This document shows, piece after piece, positions 1 to 7,479 of a stretch of 64,000 nucleotides of DNA. The notes beneath the pieces are model-generated. The model saw only the letters and a program-made list of their open reading frames with translations. It did not search any database and was not told the DNA's origin. Origin of the DNA: Actinomadura craniellae (GTDB lineage: Bacteria > Actinomycetota > Actinomycetes > Streptosporangiales > Streptosporangiaceae); the NCBI RefSeq assembly GCF_003289645.1, contig NZ_QLYX01000001.1, forward strand, positions 682,001 to 746,000, in the 5' to 3' direction. Made by a program: the position numbers and the translations under genes. Each line of letters opens with the position of its first letter. Within the stretch, counting starts at the first letter, position 1.

Positions 1-849
1 GGCCAGTCCGCGGGGGCGGCCTCGGCCGTCCTGCTCATGGCGGCCCCGGACGCCGCGGGGCTGTTCCGGAGGGTGATCGCGCAGAGCGTCCCGGACGGCC
101 TCCGCACCACCGCCGAGGCTGCGCGGGTCACCGGGGCGCTGGCCGCCGCGGCCGGGGTGCCCGCCACGCTCGAGGGCTTCGCCGCACTGCCGGCCGAGGC
201 CGTCTTGGCTGTGCAGGACGCGGCCGGCCCCGGCGGGTTCGGGCCGGTCCTCGACGGCGACCTGGTCACCGGGCCGCTCGGGGCGGGCGTGGACCGGGAG
301 GTGGACCTGGTCTGCGGGTTCACCCACGAGGAGTACCGGGGGATCGCCCCGGTTCCCGCGAACGCCGACCCGGCGGCCGTGGCGGCCTCGTTCGGGCTCG
401 GCCCGGAGGAGGTGGCCGCCTACCGCGCCGCCCATCCCGGCGCCGACGACACCGGCCTGTTCGTCGTGATGCTGTCGGACGCGCTGGTCCGCATGCCCAC
501 CGTCCGGGTGGCCGAGGCGCACGCCCGGGCGGGCGGGCGGACCTGGCTGTACGACTTCGCCTGGCGGGGAGCCGCGCTCGGCGCCGGCCACGGCGTCGAC
601 GTGCCGTTCACTTTCGGCAACGGCGACGGCCGGTTCGCCGCCCGGCTGCTGGGCACCCCGCCGCCCGCCGACTTCGCCGCCCTGTCGGGCCGGATCCGCG
701 CGTCCTGGACGGCCTTCGCCGCCACCGGCGCTCCGGGCTGGCCGCGCTACGACCTCGAACGCCGCCGCACCCGGATCTGGGACACCACGCCCACCGACGT
801 GGACGACCCGCTGGCCGCCTCCCGCCGGATCTGGGCGCGGGCCGGGTAG
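1..849 (+). CDS. Type B carboxylesterase, C-terminal part (cut by window start)
   Basis: The reading frame is open from base 1, so the true start lies outside the window. The first six codons read GQSAGA, the nucleophile elbow of type B carboxylesterases (GxSxG, Ser at codon 3). The segment THEEYRG at codons 108-114 is where the acid residue of the triad is expected. GAGHGVDVPFTFGN carries the likely catalytic His at codon 197, in the family pattern HGxxxPFxFG. The tail around WPRYD and ending in ARAG is also typical. Such enzymes hydrolyse carboxylic esters of small molecules; the substrate cannot be told. About 180 N-terminal residues (oxyanion-hole region) would be missing. The gene ends 182 bases before the next start and seems to be a separate unit. 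Confidence 0.85.
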   Translation, partial: GQSAGAASAVLLMAAPDAAGLFRRVIAQSVPDGLRTTAEAARVTGALAAAAGVPATLEGFAALPAEAVLAVQDAAGPGGFGPVLDGDLVTGPLGAGVDREVDLVCGFTHEEYRGIAPVPANADPAAVAASFGLGPEEVAAYRAAHPGADDTGLFVVMLSDALVRMPTVRVAEAHARAGGRTWLYDFAWRGAALGAGHGVDVPFTFGNGDGRFAARLLGTPPPADFAALSGRIRASWTAFAATGAPGWPRYDLERRRTRIWDTTPTDVDDPLAASRRIWARAG

Positions 850-1031
850 GGCGAAGGCGCGCCCTTCATCCAGAAATTTGGAAAACGTCATGGTTTGGTC
901 CGCCCGCACGGTGACACCGACGATCGGAGGCCACCATGCACATCGTTCCGCGACAGGTCCGATGAACCACCCGAACCCGGCATGTGGTGGCAGGATGAAG
1001 ATCGCATAGGTCCGCGGGTGGCGAGGAGAGC

Positions 1032-1673
1032 ATGGACGACCGGGAGCTGAAGCTCAACTCGCTGTCGCGGTATTCCAAGGACTCGCCGCTGTTCATCCTG
1101 GAGGAGCACGGGCACTGCGAGGTGCCGGCCGGCTGCGGAGGGGTGGTGCTGCGCTGGCGGAACCCGCGGGCCGGGGTCCCCTTCACCATGTGGCTGCACA
1201 CCGCCGGCGACTGCGCCTTCCGGCTGGACGGGGCCGAACCGCCCTCGTCCCGGCCCGTGGTCTCCTACGGGGAGCACGTGCTGGCGTTCACGCTGTCCGG
1301 CGTCGACCCGGACTTCATGGTGCTGATGTTCGCCGGAGGGCACCGGCCAGAGGAGCGCCGCAACGTGCGCCGATCCCGTCCCGACCCGGTGGAGACGACG
1401 ATCGTCTCGGCGGCCGACGGAAGCTGGCGGTACTCGCTCGCCGAGCCCGCGGACGACACCTGGATGCACGCCGGGTTCGACGACTCCGGCTGGTCACCCA
1501 TGGTGCCGCAGGAGGAACGGCCGCCACCCGACGAGCAGGGCCGGGACCGCGACGCCTACCGGGTGGGGAGGCTGGCCGAGTTCGGCGCGGCAGGTCTGGG
1601 AGTGGCGGGGCGGGGCGAGCGGATCTGGGTCCGCAAGGCCTTCACGATCCCGGCGCCGGAAGAGGAGGCGTGA
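1032..1673 (+). CDS. Hypothetical protein with jelly-roll-like C-terminal half, first gene of a radical SAM operon
   Basis: A 213-residue protein with no family that I recognise. The start follows a GGAGAG ribosome-binding site. There is no signal peptide or membrane segment. The first 115 residues are beta-rich. Residues about 125-213 read like the carbohydrate-binding jelly roll at the N-terminus of rhamnosidases and beta-galactosidases (WRYSLAEPADDTWMHAGF, then DDSGW, then IWVRKAFTIP at the end). The stop TGA shares one base with the ATG of the radical SAM gene, so translation is probably coupled. That suggests this protein is the substrate, partner or scaffold of the radical SAM enzyme, but nothing proves it. 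It could also be a sugar-binding accessory protein. Confidence 0.7.
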   Translation: MDDRELKLNSLSRYSKDSPLFILEEHGHCEVPAGCGGVVLRWRNPRAGVPFTMWLHTAGDCAFRLDGAEPPSSRPVVSYGEHVLAFTLSGVDPDFMVLMFAGGHRPEERRNVRRSRPDPVETTIVSAADGSWRYSLAEPADDTWMHAGFDDSGWSPMVPQEERPPPDEQGRDRDAYRVGRLAEFGAAGLGVAGRGERIWVRKAFTIPAPEEEA

Positions 1674-3037
1674 TGGTGGTGGACCGTGCCCCGCTGGTGC
1701 TCGTGCGGCAGTTCTTCGGTTGCCTGGTGTTCGACCGCCGGACCTCGCGTTACCTGCCGTTCGACGCCGATACCACCGCGCTGCTGGTCCGGCTGCGCGA
1801 CGTGCCGGTCGACGACGTTCTGGTCGAGACGGCCGACGCCGGGGAACGCGAGCGGATCCGGCGCTTCTTCGAGCACTTCCACGAGTTGGGCTTCTTCACC
1901 GTGGACGGGAGGTTCGCGGGCACGATCCTGTCGGGCGCGCACGTCCCGCCCGGCCACCTGACCGGGCCGCTGGCGGTGCACCTGGAGGTCGTGTCGGCCT
2001 GCAACCTCACCTGCACGCACTGTTTCGCCGGCGAGCTGCCCCGCCGCGAGCGGCGGCTGACCCTGGCGGAGATCGACCGGCTGTTCGCCGAGATGGCGGC
2101 GCTGGGCAGCTTCCGGATCGGGCTGACGGGCGGGGAACCGCTGCTGCGCAAGGACCTCTTCCAGATCATCGACCTGGCCCTGGAGCACGGCCTGGCCCCC
2201 TGCGTCACCACCAACGGCCTGCTCGTCACCGAGGAGATCGCCCGCGAGTTCGGTCGGCGCGAGCTGGCCTGGCTGAACGTCAGCCTGGAGGGCGCCACGG
2301 CCGAGACCAACGACCGGGTGCGCGGCGCGGGCACGTTCGAGAAAGTGCTGGACCGCCTGGCGGTGCTGCGCCGGCACGCCCGCTTCACCCTGGCCTTCAC
2401 CATCATGAAGAGCAACGTCGCGGAGATCGAGGCGTGCGCCCGGCTCGCCCACGAGGTCGGCGCGGACACGGCTGTGTTCCGGCCGCTGTACCCGGTGGGC
2501 GTGGCCCGCGAGCACCTGGAGCTGATGCCGAGCTTCGCCGAGTACAACACGGCGCTGAACACGCTGGCCCGAATGGAGGACGACGGGTCGCTGGACCTGC
2601 GCCACATCGACTCGTTCGGCCCGCACTCCCGGCAGGAGACGCAGTCGGTGATCCACCAGAACTACGGGTGCGGCGCGGGCAACCTGGTGTGCTCGATCTC
2701 GGTGTCCGGTGATGTCAACCCCTGCAGCTTCCTGGGCCCGCGGTTCGTGGCGGCGAACATCCGTGACTCCTCGCTGGCCGAGATCTGGCACCACAGCGCC
2801 GGGTTTCGTGGCATCCGGGCGTTGCCCCGCGCCGAGCCGTCCGGCGAGCGGGGCCACACGGCCGCCTTCGCCGGCGGCTGCCGGGCCCGCGCACTGGTCC
2901 TCAACGGTTCGATCAACGCGCCCGACCCCTGGATCGAGGGTCAGGTCGCGCTGGAGCGGGCCGCGCCGGAAGCGGTGCACAACCCGCTGGCCGTCCTCGA
3001 CGTGACGCCCCACCGGCGTACCGGGTGCTGCGGATGA
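1673..3037 (+). CDS. Radical SAM/SPASM-domain protein with PqqD-like N-terminal segment
   Basis: A 454-residue protein. Residues 1-95 (LVLVRQFFGCLVFDRRTSRY, then a helical part) resemble PqqD-type peptide-recognition domains of RiPP maturases. The radical SAM CxxxCxxC motif is CNLTCTHC at residues 110-117, followed by the SAM-binding GGEPLLR. The C-terminal third carries spaced cysteines (C333, CSISV, C351 in NPCSF, C403 in GGCRAR) as in SPASM domains with auxiliary iron-sulfur clusters. The protein ends RTGCCG. The start ATG overlaps the upstream stop and is preceded by GAGGAGG. The downstream gene starts inside its stop (ATGA). It probably modifies a peptide or protein by radical chemistry; the substrate is unknown. 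No short precursor peptide is evident next to it. Confidence 0.88.
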   Translation: MVVDRAPLVLVRQFFGCLVFDRRTSRYLPFDADTTALLVRLRDVPVDDVLVETADAGERERIRRFFEHFHELGFFTVDGRFAGTILSGAHVPPGHLTGPLAVHLEVVSACNLTCTHCFAGELPRRERRLTLAEIDRLFAEMAALGSFRIGLTGGEPLLRKDLFQIIDLALEHGLAPCVTTNGLLVTEEIAREFGRRELAWLNVSLEGATAETNDRVRGAGTFEKVLDRLAVLRRHARFTLAFTIMKSNVAEIEACARLAHEVGADTAVFRPLYPVGVAREHLELMPSFAEYNTALNTLARMEDDGSLDLRHIDSFGPHSRQETQSVIHQNYGCGAGNLVCSISVSGDVNPCSFLGPRFVAANIRDSSLAEIWHHSAGFRGIRALPRAEPSGERGHTAAFAGGCRARALVLNGSINAPDPWIEGQVALERAAPEAVHNPLAVLDVTPHRRTGCCG

Positions 3038-4149
3038 CAGGTACGGAGCACGACTGGCTGCTGGCCGACCACGGGACGTCGGGCGACCCCCGCGCGCTGC
3101 TCCGGCGGGGGCGGGAGCTGGCGGCCGCGGGGGAGACCCGGCTGGCCGCGACCGCCTACGACCGGGCCTACGGGCTGGACCCGGCAGACCCCGAGGTGGC
3201 CGGTGCCCGCCGCGCGTTGCTGGACGCGCTGGCCGTCGAGGAACACGGCATCAGGTTCCGCTACGTTCCCGCCGGCACCTTCCTGATGGGTTCGGAATCC
3301 GGTGACCCGGACGAGTGGCCGGTCCACCCGGTTCGCCTGGACGACTACTGGCTGGCCGAGACGGCGATCAGCTGGGCCTCCTACTGCGCACTGATGGGCT
3401 GGGAACTCCCGCCCGCCGGGCGCCCGCGGGAGACCGAGGTGGCGCGGGCGGCGATGTTCCACCTGGGGGAGGAGAACCGGATCCGCATGCAGTACTGCGA
3501 GGACGCGACCACGCGGGCCCGTGACTGGCACGCCCACATCCCCCCTGGAGAGGACGGCCGGCGGAGCGACCTCTTCGGCACGCCGCCGCGCGAGGACCCG
3601 GACCGGCCGTGGCGATACGACGCCAAGCCGATGGTGGCCGCCTCCTGGCAGGAGGCGGAGGAACTGTGCGAGCGGCTGAGCGGCGAGGCCGTCCAGTACC
3701 GGCTGCCCACCGAGGCGGAGTGGGAGCGCGCGGCGCGCGGCGGGCTGATCGGCTGCCGGTATCCGTGGGGGGACGAGCCGCCCACCCCGGAGCGTTGCGA
3801 CTGCGACCGCTTCGACCGGCTCTCCCTCGTGCCGATGCGGAGCCTGCCGCCCAACGGCTACGGCCTGTACGGGATGGCCGGATCGGTGTGGGAGTGGACG
3901 GCTGACTGGTACGACCGGGACCGCTACCGGGAGAGCCCCGGGGCCGACCCGGCCGGGCCGGCCACCGGGCGGGAGCGGGTGTTGCGCGGCGGGTCCTGGG
4001 CCGACTGCGCCGAAACGGTCACCGTTTCGTTCCGGGCGTCCCGGGACTCCGGCGACTGGCGGTCCGGCGAGTGGGGCGATCACCTGGCTCCCAACATCGG
4101 CTTCCGGTTGTGCCGCACGGTGCGCGGCGATGCCGGGCCGGCGCGCTGA
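3034..4149 (+). CDS. Formylglycine-generating-enzyme (SUMF1/EgtB-like) family protein without the FGE cysteine pair
   Basis: A 371-residue protein; I chose the ATG that overlaps the previous stop (ATGA) over a GTG three codons earlier. Residues about 20-70 form a short helical, TPR-like repeat (AAGETRLAATAYDRAYGLDP). From about residue 75 the FGE-sulfatase fold follows: YVPAGTFLMGSESGDPDEWP, YRLPTEAEWERAARGG, YPWGDE, NGYGLYGMAGSVWEWTADWY, VLRGGSWADC and NIGFRL. True FGE carries a Cys pair after GGS (GGSYLC...SYC). Here only one Cys is present, displaced by one residue, and the second is replaced. Formylglycine formation is therefore doubtful; an iron-dependent EgtB/PvdO-like or non-catalytic role is possible. 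It is the third gene of a tightly overlapping operon with the radical SAM protein. Confidence 0.85.
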   Translation: MTGTEHDWLLADHGTSGDPRALLRRGRELAAAGETRLAATAYDRAYGLDPADPEVAGARRALLDALAVEEHGIRFRYVPAGTFLMGSESGDPDEWPVHPVRLDDYWLAETAISWASYCALMGWELPPAGRPRETEVARAAMFHLGEENRIRMQYCEDATTRARDWHAHIPPGEDGRRSDLFGTPPREDPDRPWRYDAKPMVAASWQEAEELCERLSGEAVQYRLPTEAEWERAARGGLIGCRYPWGDEPPTPERCDCDRFDRLSLVPMRSLPPNGYGLYGMAGSVWEWTADWYDRDRYRESPGADPAGPATGRERVLRGGSWADCAETVTVSFRASRDSGDWRSGEWGDHLAPNIGFRLCRTVRGDAGPAR

Positions 4150-4167
4150 GGCGCGGGGCTGCGAGGG

Positions 4168-5598
4168 TCACGGCAGCCGCTTGATGTCGCCGTAGGCGCG
4201 GTAGAAGCCGCCGCGTTCGGAGACGCGGACCCCCTCGACCAGGTAGCGGGCGCCCGCCGCCCGGATGTCCTTGGGGAACTGCACCCGCCAGCCGGGGTCG
4301 TAGCCGGGGCTGGTCACCCGGACCCGGAGGCGGGAACCGTCCTGGTAGCACTCCACCACGATCCCGCCGTCGTCGGCGGAGGCGGTCTCCAGGGTGAGGG
4401 TGTGCTCCACGGTGGTGAGCGACGCGGCGGCCTTGACGTCGACCGGTTCGGGGACCGTGCCCTCCTGTGCCGCCCGGATCGCCTGTTCACCGGCGTCGAT
4501 GCAGGCGAGCGCCCCGTCGGTGGTGACGATGTACAGCCGGTCGTCGATGAACTGCATGGACAGCGCCGAGCCGCAGCCGGTGCCGAGCTTCCACAGCCGC
4601 TCGCCGCCCTGGTCGAAGCAGTACACCGACGAGCAGTTGTCGCCCGCGAACACGTACCGTCCGCCGGGGGCGGTGGCGCAGGAGAACACCGCCGCGTCGC
4701 ACCGGTACACGGCCTCGACGACGCCGTCGTCCTTGGCCAGCCGGTAGACCCGGCCGCGCCCGGTGCCGGCGTAGACCGTTTTCTCCTCCTGCCAGCCGAA
4801 CAGGACGTTGCCCTCGACCTTGGTCTGCCAGCGCGGCCTGCCGTCGGCGGTGTCGTACCGGGCCACGCCGCGCGAGTGGCCGTGGTAGACGGCGTCGGCG
4901 TCGCAGCGGACCATCCAGGCGGAGTCGCCGTCGACGTCGCGCGCCCACTGGAACTCGTCCTCGTGGTCGATCGCGGTCATCCGCCCGCCCCGGTCGGAGA
5001 CGCCGAGCACCGCGTCGTCGATGTCGAGCCAGTAGATGTCGACGTCGGCGGAGATCTCGTAGGCGACGCGGGGAACCTTGCCGCTGAGGTCGTAGACCTT
5101 GCCGTCGTCGCAGCCCGCGTAGATCCAGAAATCGTCGGCGACGATGCACTTGACCCCGTCGGGCAGCCGGAACCGGCCGGTCACGGCGCCGCCGTGGGTG
5201 ATGGTGAAGACGTCGCCGCGCTGGTTCCCCACCCAGCACCGCTCGTCGTCCACGAAGATGCCGAACGCCGTCGAGCCGCTGGCGAACCGCCACAGCACGG
5301 GCGCCTGCCTGGCGGTGGACCTGCTGCTGGTGACGGCCCGCCGGGTGACGGGGCGGCGTTGCCGCACGCCCCGCACGGCGGGGGCGTATCCCTTGCGCAG
5401 CTTCTCGCCGACCTTCTTGGCCGCCGCCGCCTCGGCCTTCTGCAGGGTGCTGAAGTCGGTTGTCTTGGTCTGCCCCGGGGTGCCGATCCGGCCGTAGGTG
5501 ACGGTGACCCGGGTGCCGGACCGGACGACCTCGTAGAACTTGTGCGCGCTCCCGCCGCCGTCCTCCGACAACTCCAGGTACGTGGTCTGCTCGGACAT
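4168..5598 (-). CDS. WGR-domain protein with a PQQ-like beta-propeller
   Basis: A 476-residue protein. The start MSEQTTYLEL is preceded by GAAAGG; upstream in-frame codons lack a ribosome-binding site. Residues 1-80 form a WGR domain (HKFYEVVRSGTRVTVTYGRI with the core YGRIGTPGQT), a nucleic-acid-associated module known from PARPs and bacterial regulators. A basic linker follows (residues about 80-110, RGVRQRRPVTRRAV). The rest, to about residue 400, is repeated blades of the type FVDDERCWVGNQRGDVFTI, WIYAGCDDGKVYDL and VYAGTGRGRVYRL, as in PQQ-like propellers. The last 90 residues form a separate beta-rich end. No signal peptide is seen, so it is cytoplasmic. It lies convergent to the FGE-like gene with an 18-base gap. 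The function is unknown; the propeller suggests a binding scaffold. Confidence 0.85.
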   Translation of the reverse strand: MSEQTTYLELSEDGGGSAHKFYEVVRSGTRVTVTYGRIGTPGQTKTTDFSTLQKAEAAAAKKVGEKLRKGYAPAVRGVRQRRPVTRRAVTSSRSTARQAPVLWRFASGSTAFGIFVDDERCWVGNQRGDVFTITHGGAVTGRFRLPDGVKCIVADDFWIYAGCDDGKVYDLSGKVPRVAYEISADVDIYWLDIDDAVLGVSDRGGRMTAIDHEDEFQWARDVDGDSAWMVRCDADAVYHGHSRGVARYDTADGRPRWQTKVEGNVLFGWQEEKTVYAGTGRGRVYRLAKDDGVVEAVYRCDAAVFSCATAPGGRYVFAGDNCSSVYCFDQGGERLWKLGTGCGSALSMQFIDDRLYIVTTDGALACIDAGEQAIRAAQEGTVPEPVDVKAAASLTTVEHTLTLETASADDGGIVVECYQDGSRLRVRVTSPGYDPGWRVQFPKDIRAAGARYLVEGVRVSERGGFYRAYGDIKRLP

Positions 5599-5685
5599 CA
5601 CATGACCTTTCGGATCCGTCCACCATGATCGATGCCCGGAGCGTAGGGGGCGGGTCCGACAAACCACCTGAGCTTCGGCACGCCG

Positions 5686-5718
5686 GCGCGGCCCGCACCT
5701 GGCAGGTGCGGGCCGCGC
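5686..5718 (-). terminator. 15-bp perfect hairpin downstream of the secreted copper-oxygenase-like gene
   Basis: Arms GCGCGGCCCGCACCT (5686-5700) and AGGTGCGGGCCGCGC (5704-5718) are perfectly complementary around a 3-base loop. It lies 25 bases past the stop of the leftward gene 5743-6921 and upstream of the leftward WGR gene, so it most likely ends the first transcript. There is no clear U-run, as is common in actinomycetes. Confidence 0.7.
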
Positions 5719-5742
5719 GGTCGGAGTTCGGCCGGTCGCCGG

Positions 5743-6921
5743 TCAGGCGATGTAGACGACCATGATTCCCATGGCGCCCGGATCCACGTCCCTCATGTTG
5801 TAGGTGGTGTGCATCCGCACCTTGTCGAAGAAGGCGATGGGCATGTCGGGTTCACAGGTGGTGAAGTTGGCCACCGTCTTGTGGTAGGAGCTGAGCGGTG
5901 CGTTCGGATGCCCTGTTCGGGTGAGCACGTGGGCCTCGGCCGGATGCCCGGGTGTGCCCGCGCCCGGACCCGCCGGTCCGTGCGGTGTCCCCGCCTCGTA
6001 GCCGGGGATCGACGTGCAGTACCACTTCCCGTTGGAGGCGTTCTCCAGGGACACACCGAGGATGCCGTCGTGACCGTGGCCGCCGAGGCTCAGCACGGTG
6101 CCCCTGCGCCACAGCCGCGCCTCGTAGTGGGTGTCGGAGTAGCCGGCCGGCACCTCCTTCTCGGAGTTGCCGCACTGGTCGATGTCCAGCCAGTAGGGGT
6201 GGGCCTGCTTGGCCGACTTGACCCAGGTGAAGGTGTACTTGAACTCGACCGTCAGCGGCTGGTGGGTGTGGTTCATCAGGTGGTAGACCAGGCCCCACTT
6301 GTCGCCGGCGTTGACCCGGTAGCCGTACTGCCCGCTGGAGTGGACGCTGCCGAACGTGCGTTCGTTGCCGGCGGCGAAGAACCGTTCGTTCCCGCCTTGC
6401 ATCAAGCCCAGCATGTTGATGTGTTTGCCCAACCCGGGCCCGCACAACGGGTCTTTCCGGCTGATGTTCATGTTCACCACGTGGTGGAGCATGCCGCCGG
6501 TCTCGATGTTGACGCTGGTGTCGGTCCCGGCGATGACCAGGTCGGGCAGGATGCCCGTGATGTAACAGTCCTCGCACGGCTTCTGGATCTTCATCTCCCG
6601 GCAGCCCGAGTACAGCTCGACGAAGATGCTGCAGGTGCCGTCGACGGCGACCTCGTTCTTCAGCTCACCGGCCGGGCCGTGCCCGTGGTCATGTCCCGGT
6701 GGGGGCTCCTGCGTCTCGGGGGCGGCGGGGATGGTGATCGGACCCCACTTGACCGTGGTGACGTTGTGCCCCGGAATGGGCTGCCACGTCGGCGGGTCGT
6801 AGGGCTGGGCGGCGGCCGACGGGGCGGCGGACGCCGTCGTGGCCGATGACAGCAGCGCCGCCGCGAGCAGCGTGGCGGCGGCCATCACCATCATGCGGAA
6901 CCAGCTACGTGGTCTTCGCAT
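5743..6921 (-). CDS. Secreted protein resembling copper type II monooxygenases (PHM/DBM-like)
   Basis: A 392-residue protein. The start ATG follows AAAGGAGAAAG, a strong ribosome-binding site. Residues 1-32 are a signal peptide (MMVMAAATLLAAALLSSA, cleavage near ASAAPS). The mature part has possible copper ligands in the PHM order: a His pair at 146-147 (GGMLHHVVN), H194, HTH at 218-220, then HGH at 282-284 in LSLGGHGHDGILGVSL followed by NGKWY, and a late Met near 384 (PGAMGIMVVY). The HxH...G...NGxW stretch closely parallels the CuM half of peptidylglycine monooxygenase. Ten or so cysteines could form disulfides, as in that family. The alternative is a structural copper-binding protein. It is monocistronic and divergent from the PepSY gene. 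Confidence 0.6.
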   Translation of the reverse strand: MRRPRSWFRMMVMAAATLLAAALLSSATTASAAPSAAAQPYDPPTWQPIPGHNVTTVKWGPITIPAAPETQEPPPGHDHGHGPAGELKNEVAVDGTCSIFVELYSGCREMKIQKPCEDCYITGILPDLVIAGTDTSVNIETGGMLHHVVNMNISRKDPLCGPGLGKHINMLGLMQGGNERFFAAGNERTFGSVHSSGQYGYRVNAGDKWGLVYHLMNHTHQPLTVEFKYTFTWVKSAKQAHPYWLDIDQCGNSEKEVPAGYSDTHYEARLWRRGTVLSLGGHGHDGILGVSLENASNGKWYCTSIPGYEAGTPHGPAGPGAGTPGHPAEAHVLTRTGHPNAPLSSYHKTVANFTTCEPDMPIAFFDKVRMHTTYNMRDVDPGAMGIMVVYIA

Positions 6922-7479
6922 GTTCTTTCTCCTTTCACACGGGGGCGGTGTCACGCGACTGATCGGTACCTCCATCGGTGTCTTTCGCGGGGTCGCCGGC
7001 GGCAGGTCGCGTCGAATGCTGAAACGGCTCTCCTGAAGTCGCTTTGCTGAGGTCTGCCATAGGGTGACGCCTGTTGGAACCTTCGTCAATAGAGATCAAT
7101 TGACAACGAATATTCCGAGGTGTGTGTCGGTGTGCTAACTGTGTTGGCCGGCTGTCACCTGGTGGGTGGAGATCCTTTGTGCGGATATTTTCCCTGTTCA
7201 GCGGAGTGATCTCGCCGCCACTTAATAAGTGGATGCCATTCTCTGGCCTATTTTTATCTGTTCCCCGTGTGCATGGGTGTGGGGTTCTGTTGCGCCTTGA
7301 GGTCCTGTGTGTCGAGTGACAAAAAAACCGGGCTGCTCTGCGTCAGTGACCCAAAGACATCCCAGGGTGACGCACTTAACATGACAGTGAATGAATGATC
7401 ACCATGGGCGGTAATGGCTGGGAGTCGAGCCGGATGACTTTCGGTCATTCCGTTCGTGCTGCACGCCGGGTGAGTTCAC
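6922..7479 (+). promoter_or_regulatory. Divergent intergenic region with two inverted repeats
   Basis: 558 bases without a supported gene, clearly richer in A/T than the flanks. It must hold the promoters of the leftward copper-oxygenase-like gene and the rightward PepSY gene. GTCAAT (7085-7090) and ATTGAC (7099-7104) form an inverted repeat with an 8-base spacer, and TTGACA occurs at 7100-7105. ATGAC (7434-7438) and GTCAT (7444-7448) form a second dyad 31 bases before the PepSY start. Both are operator candidates for unknown regulators. Short frames inside lack ribosome-binding sites and coding bias. Confidence 0.45.

Noticed and set aside
1556-3013. Long leftward frame opposite the radical SAM gene
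   Set aside because: It is the antisense shadow of a gene with clear CNLTCTHC and SPASM motifs; its residues show no domain.
5809-6849. Long rightward frame of 346 residues
   Set aside because: It is opposite the secreted copper-oxygenase-like protein, has no ribosome-binding site and has shadow-like Val/Gly/His composition.
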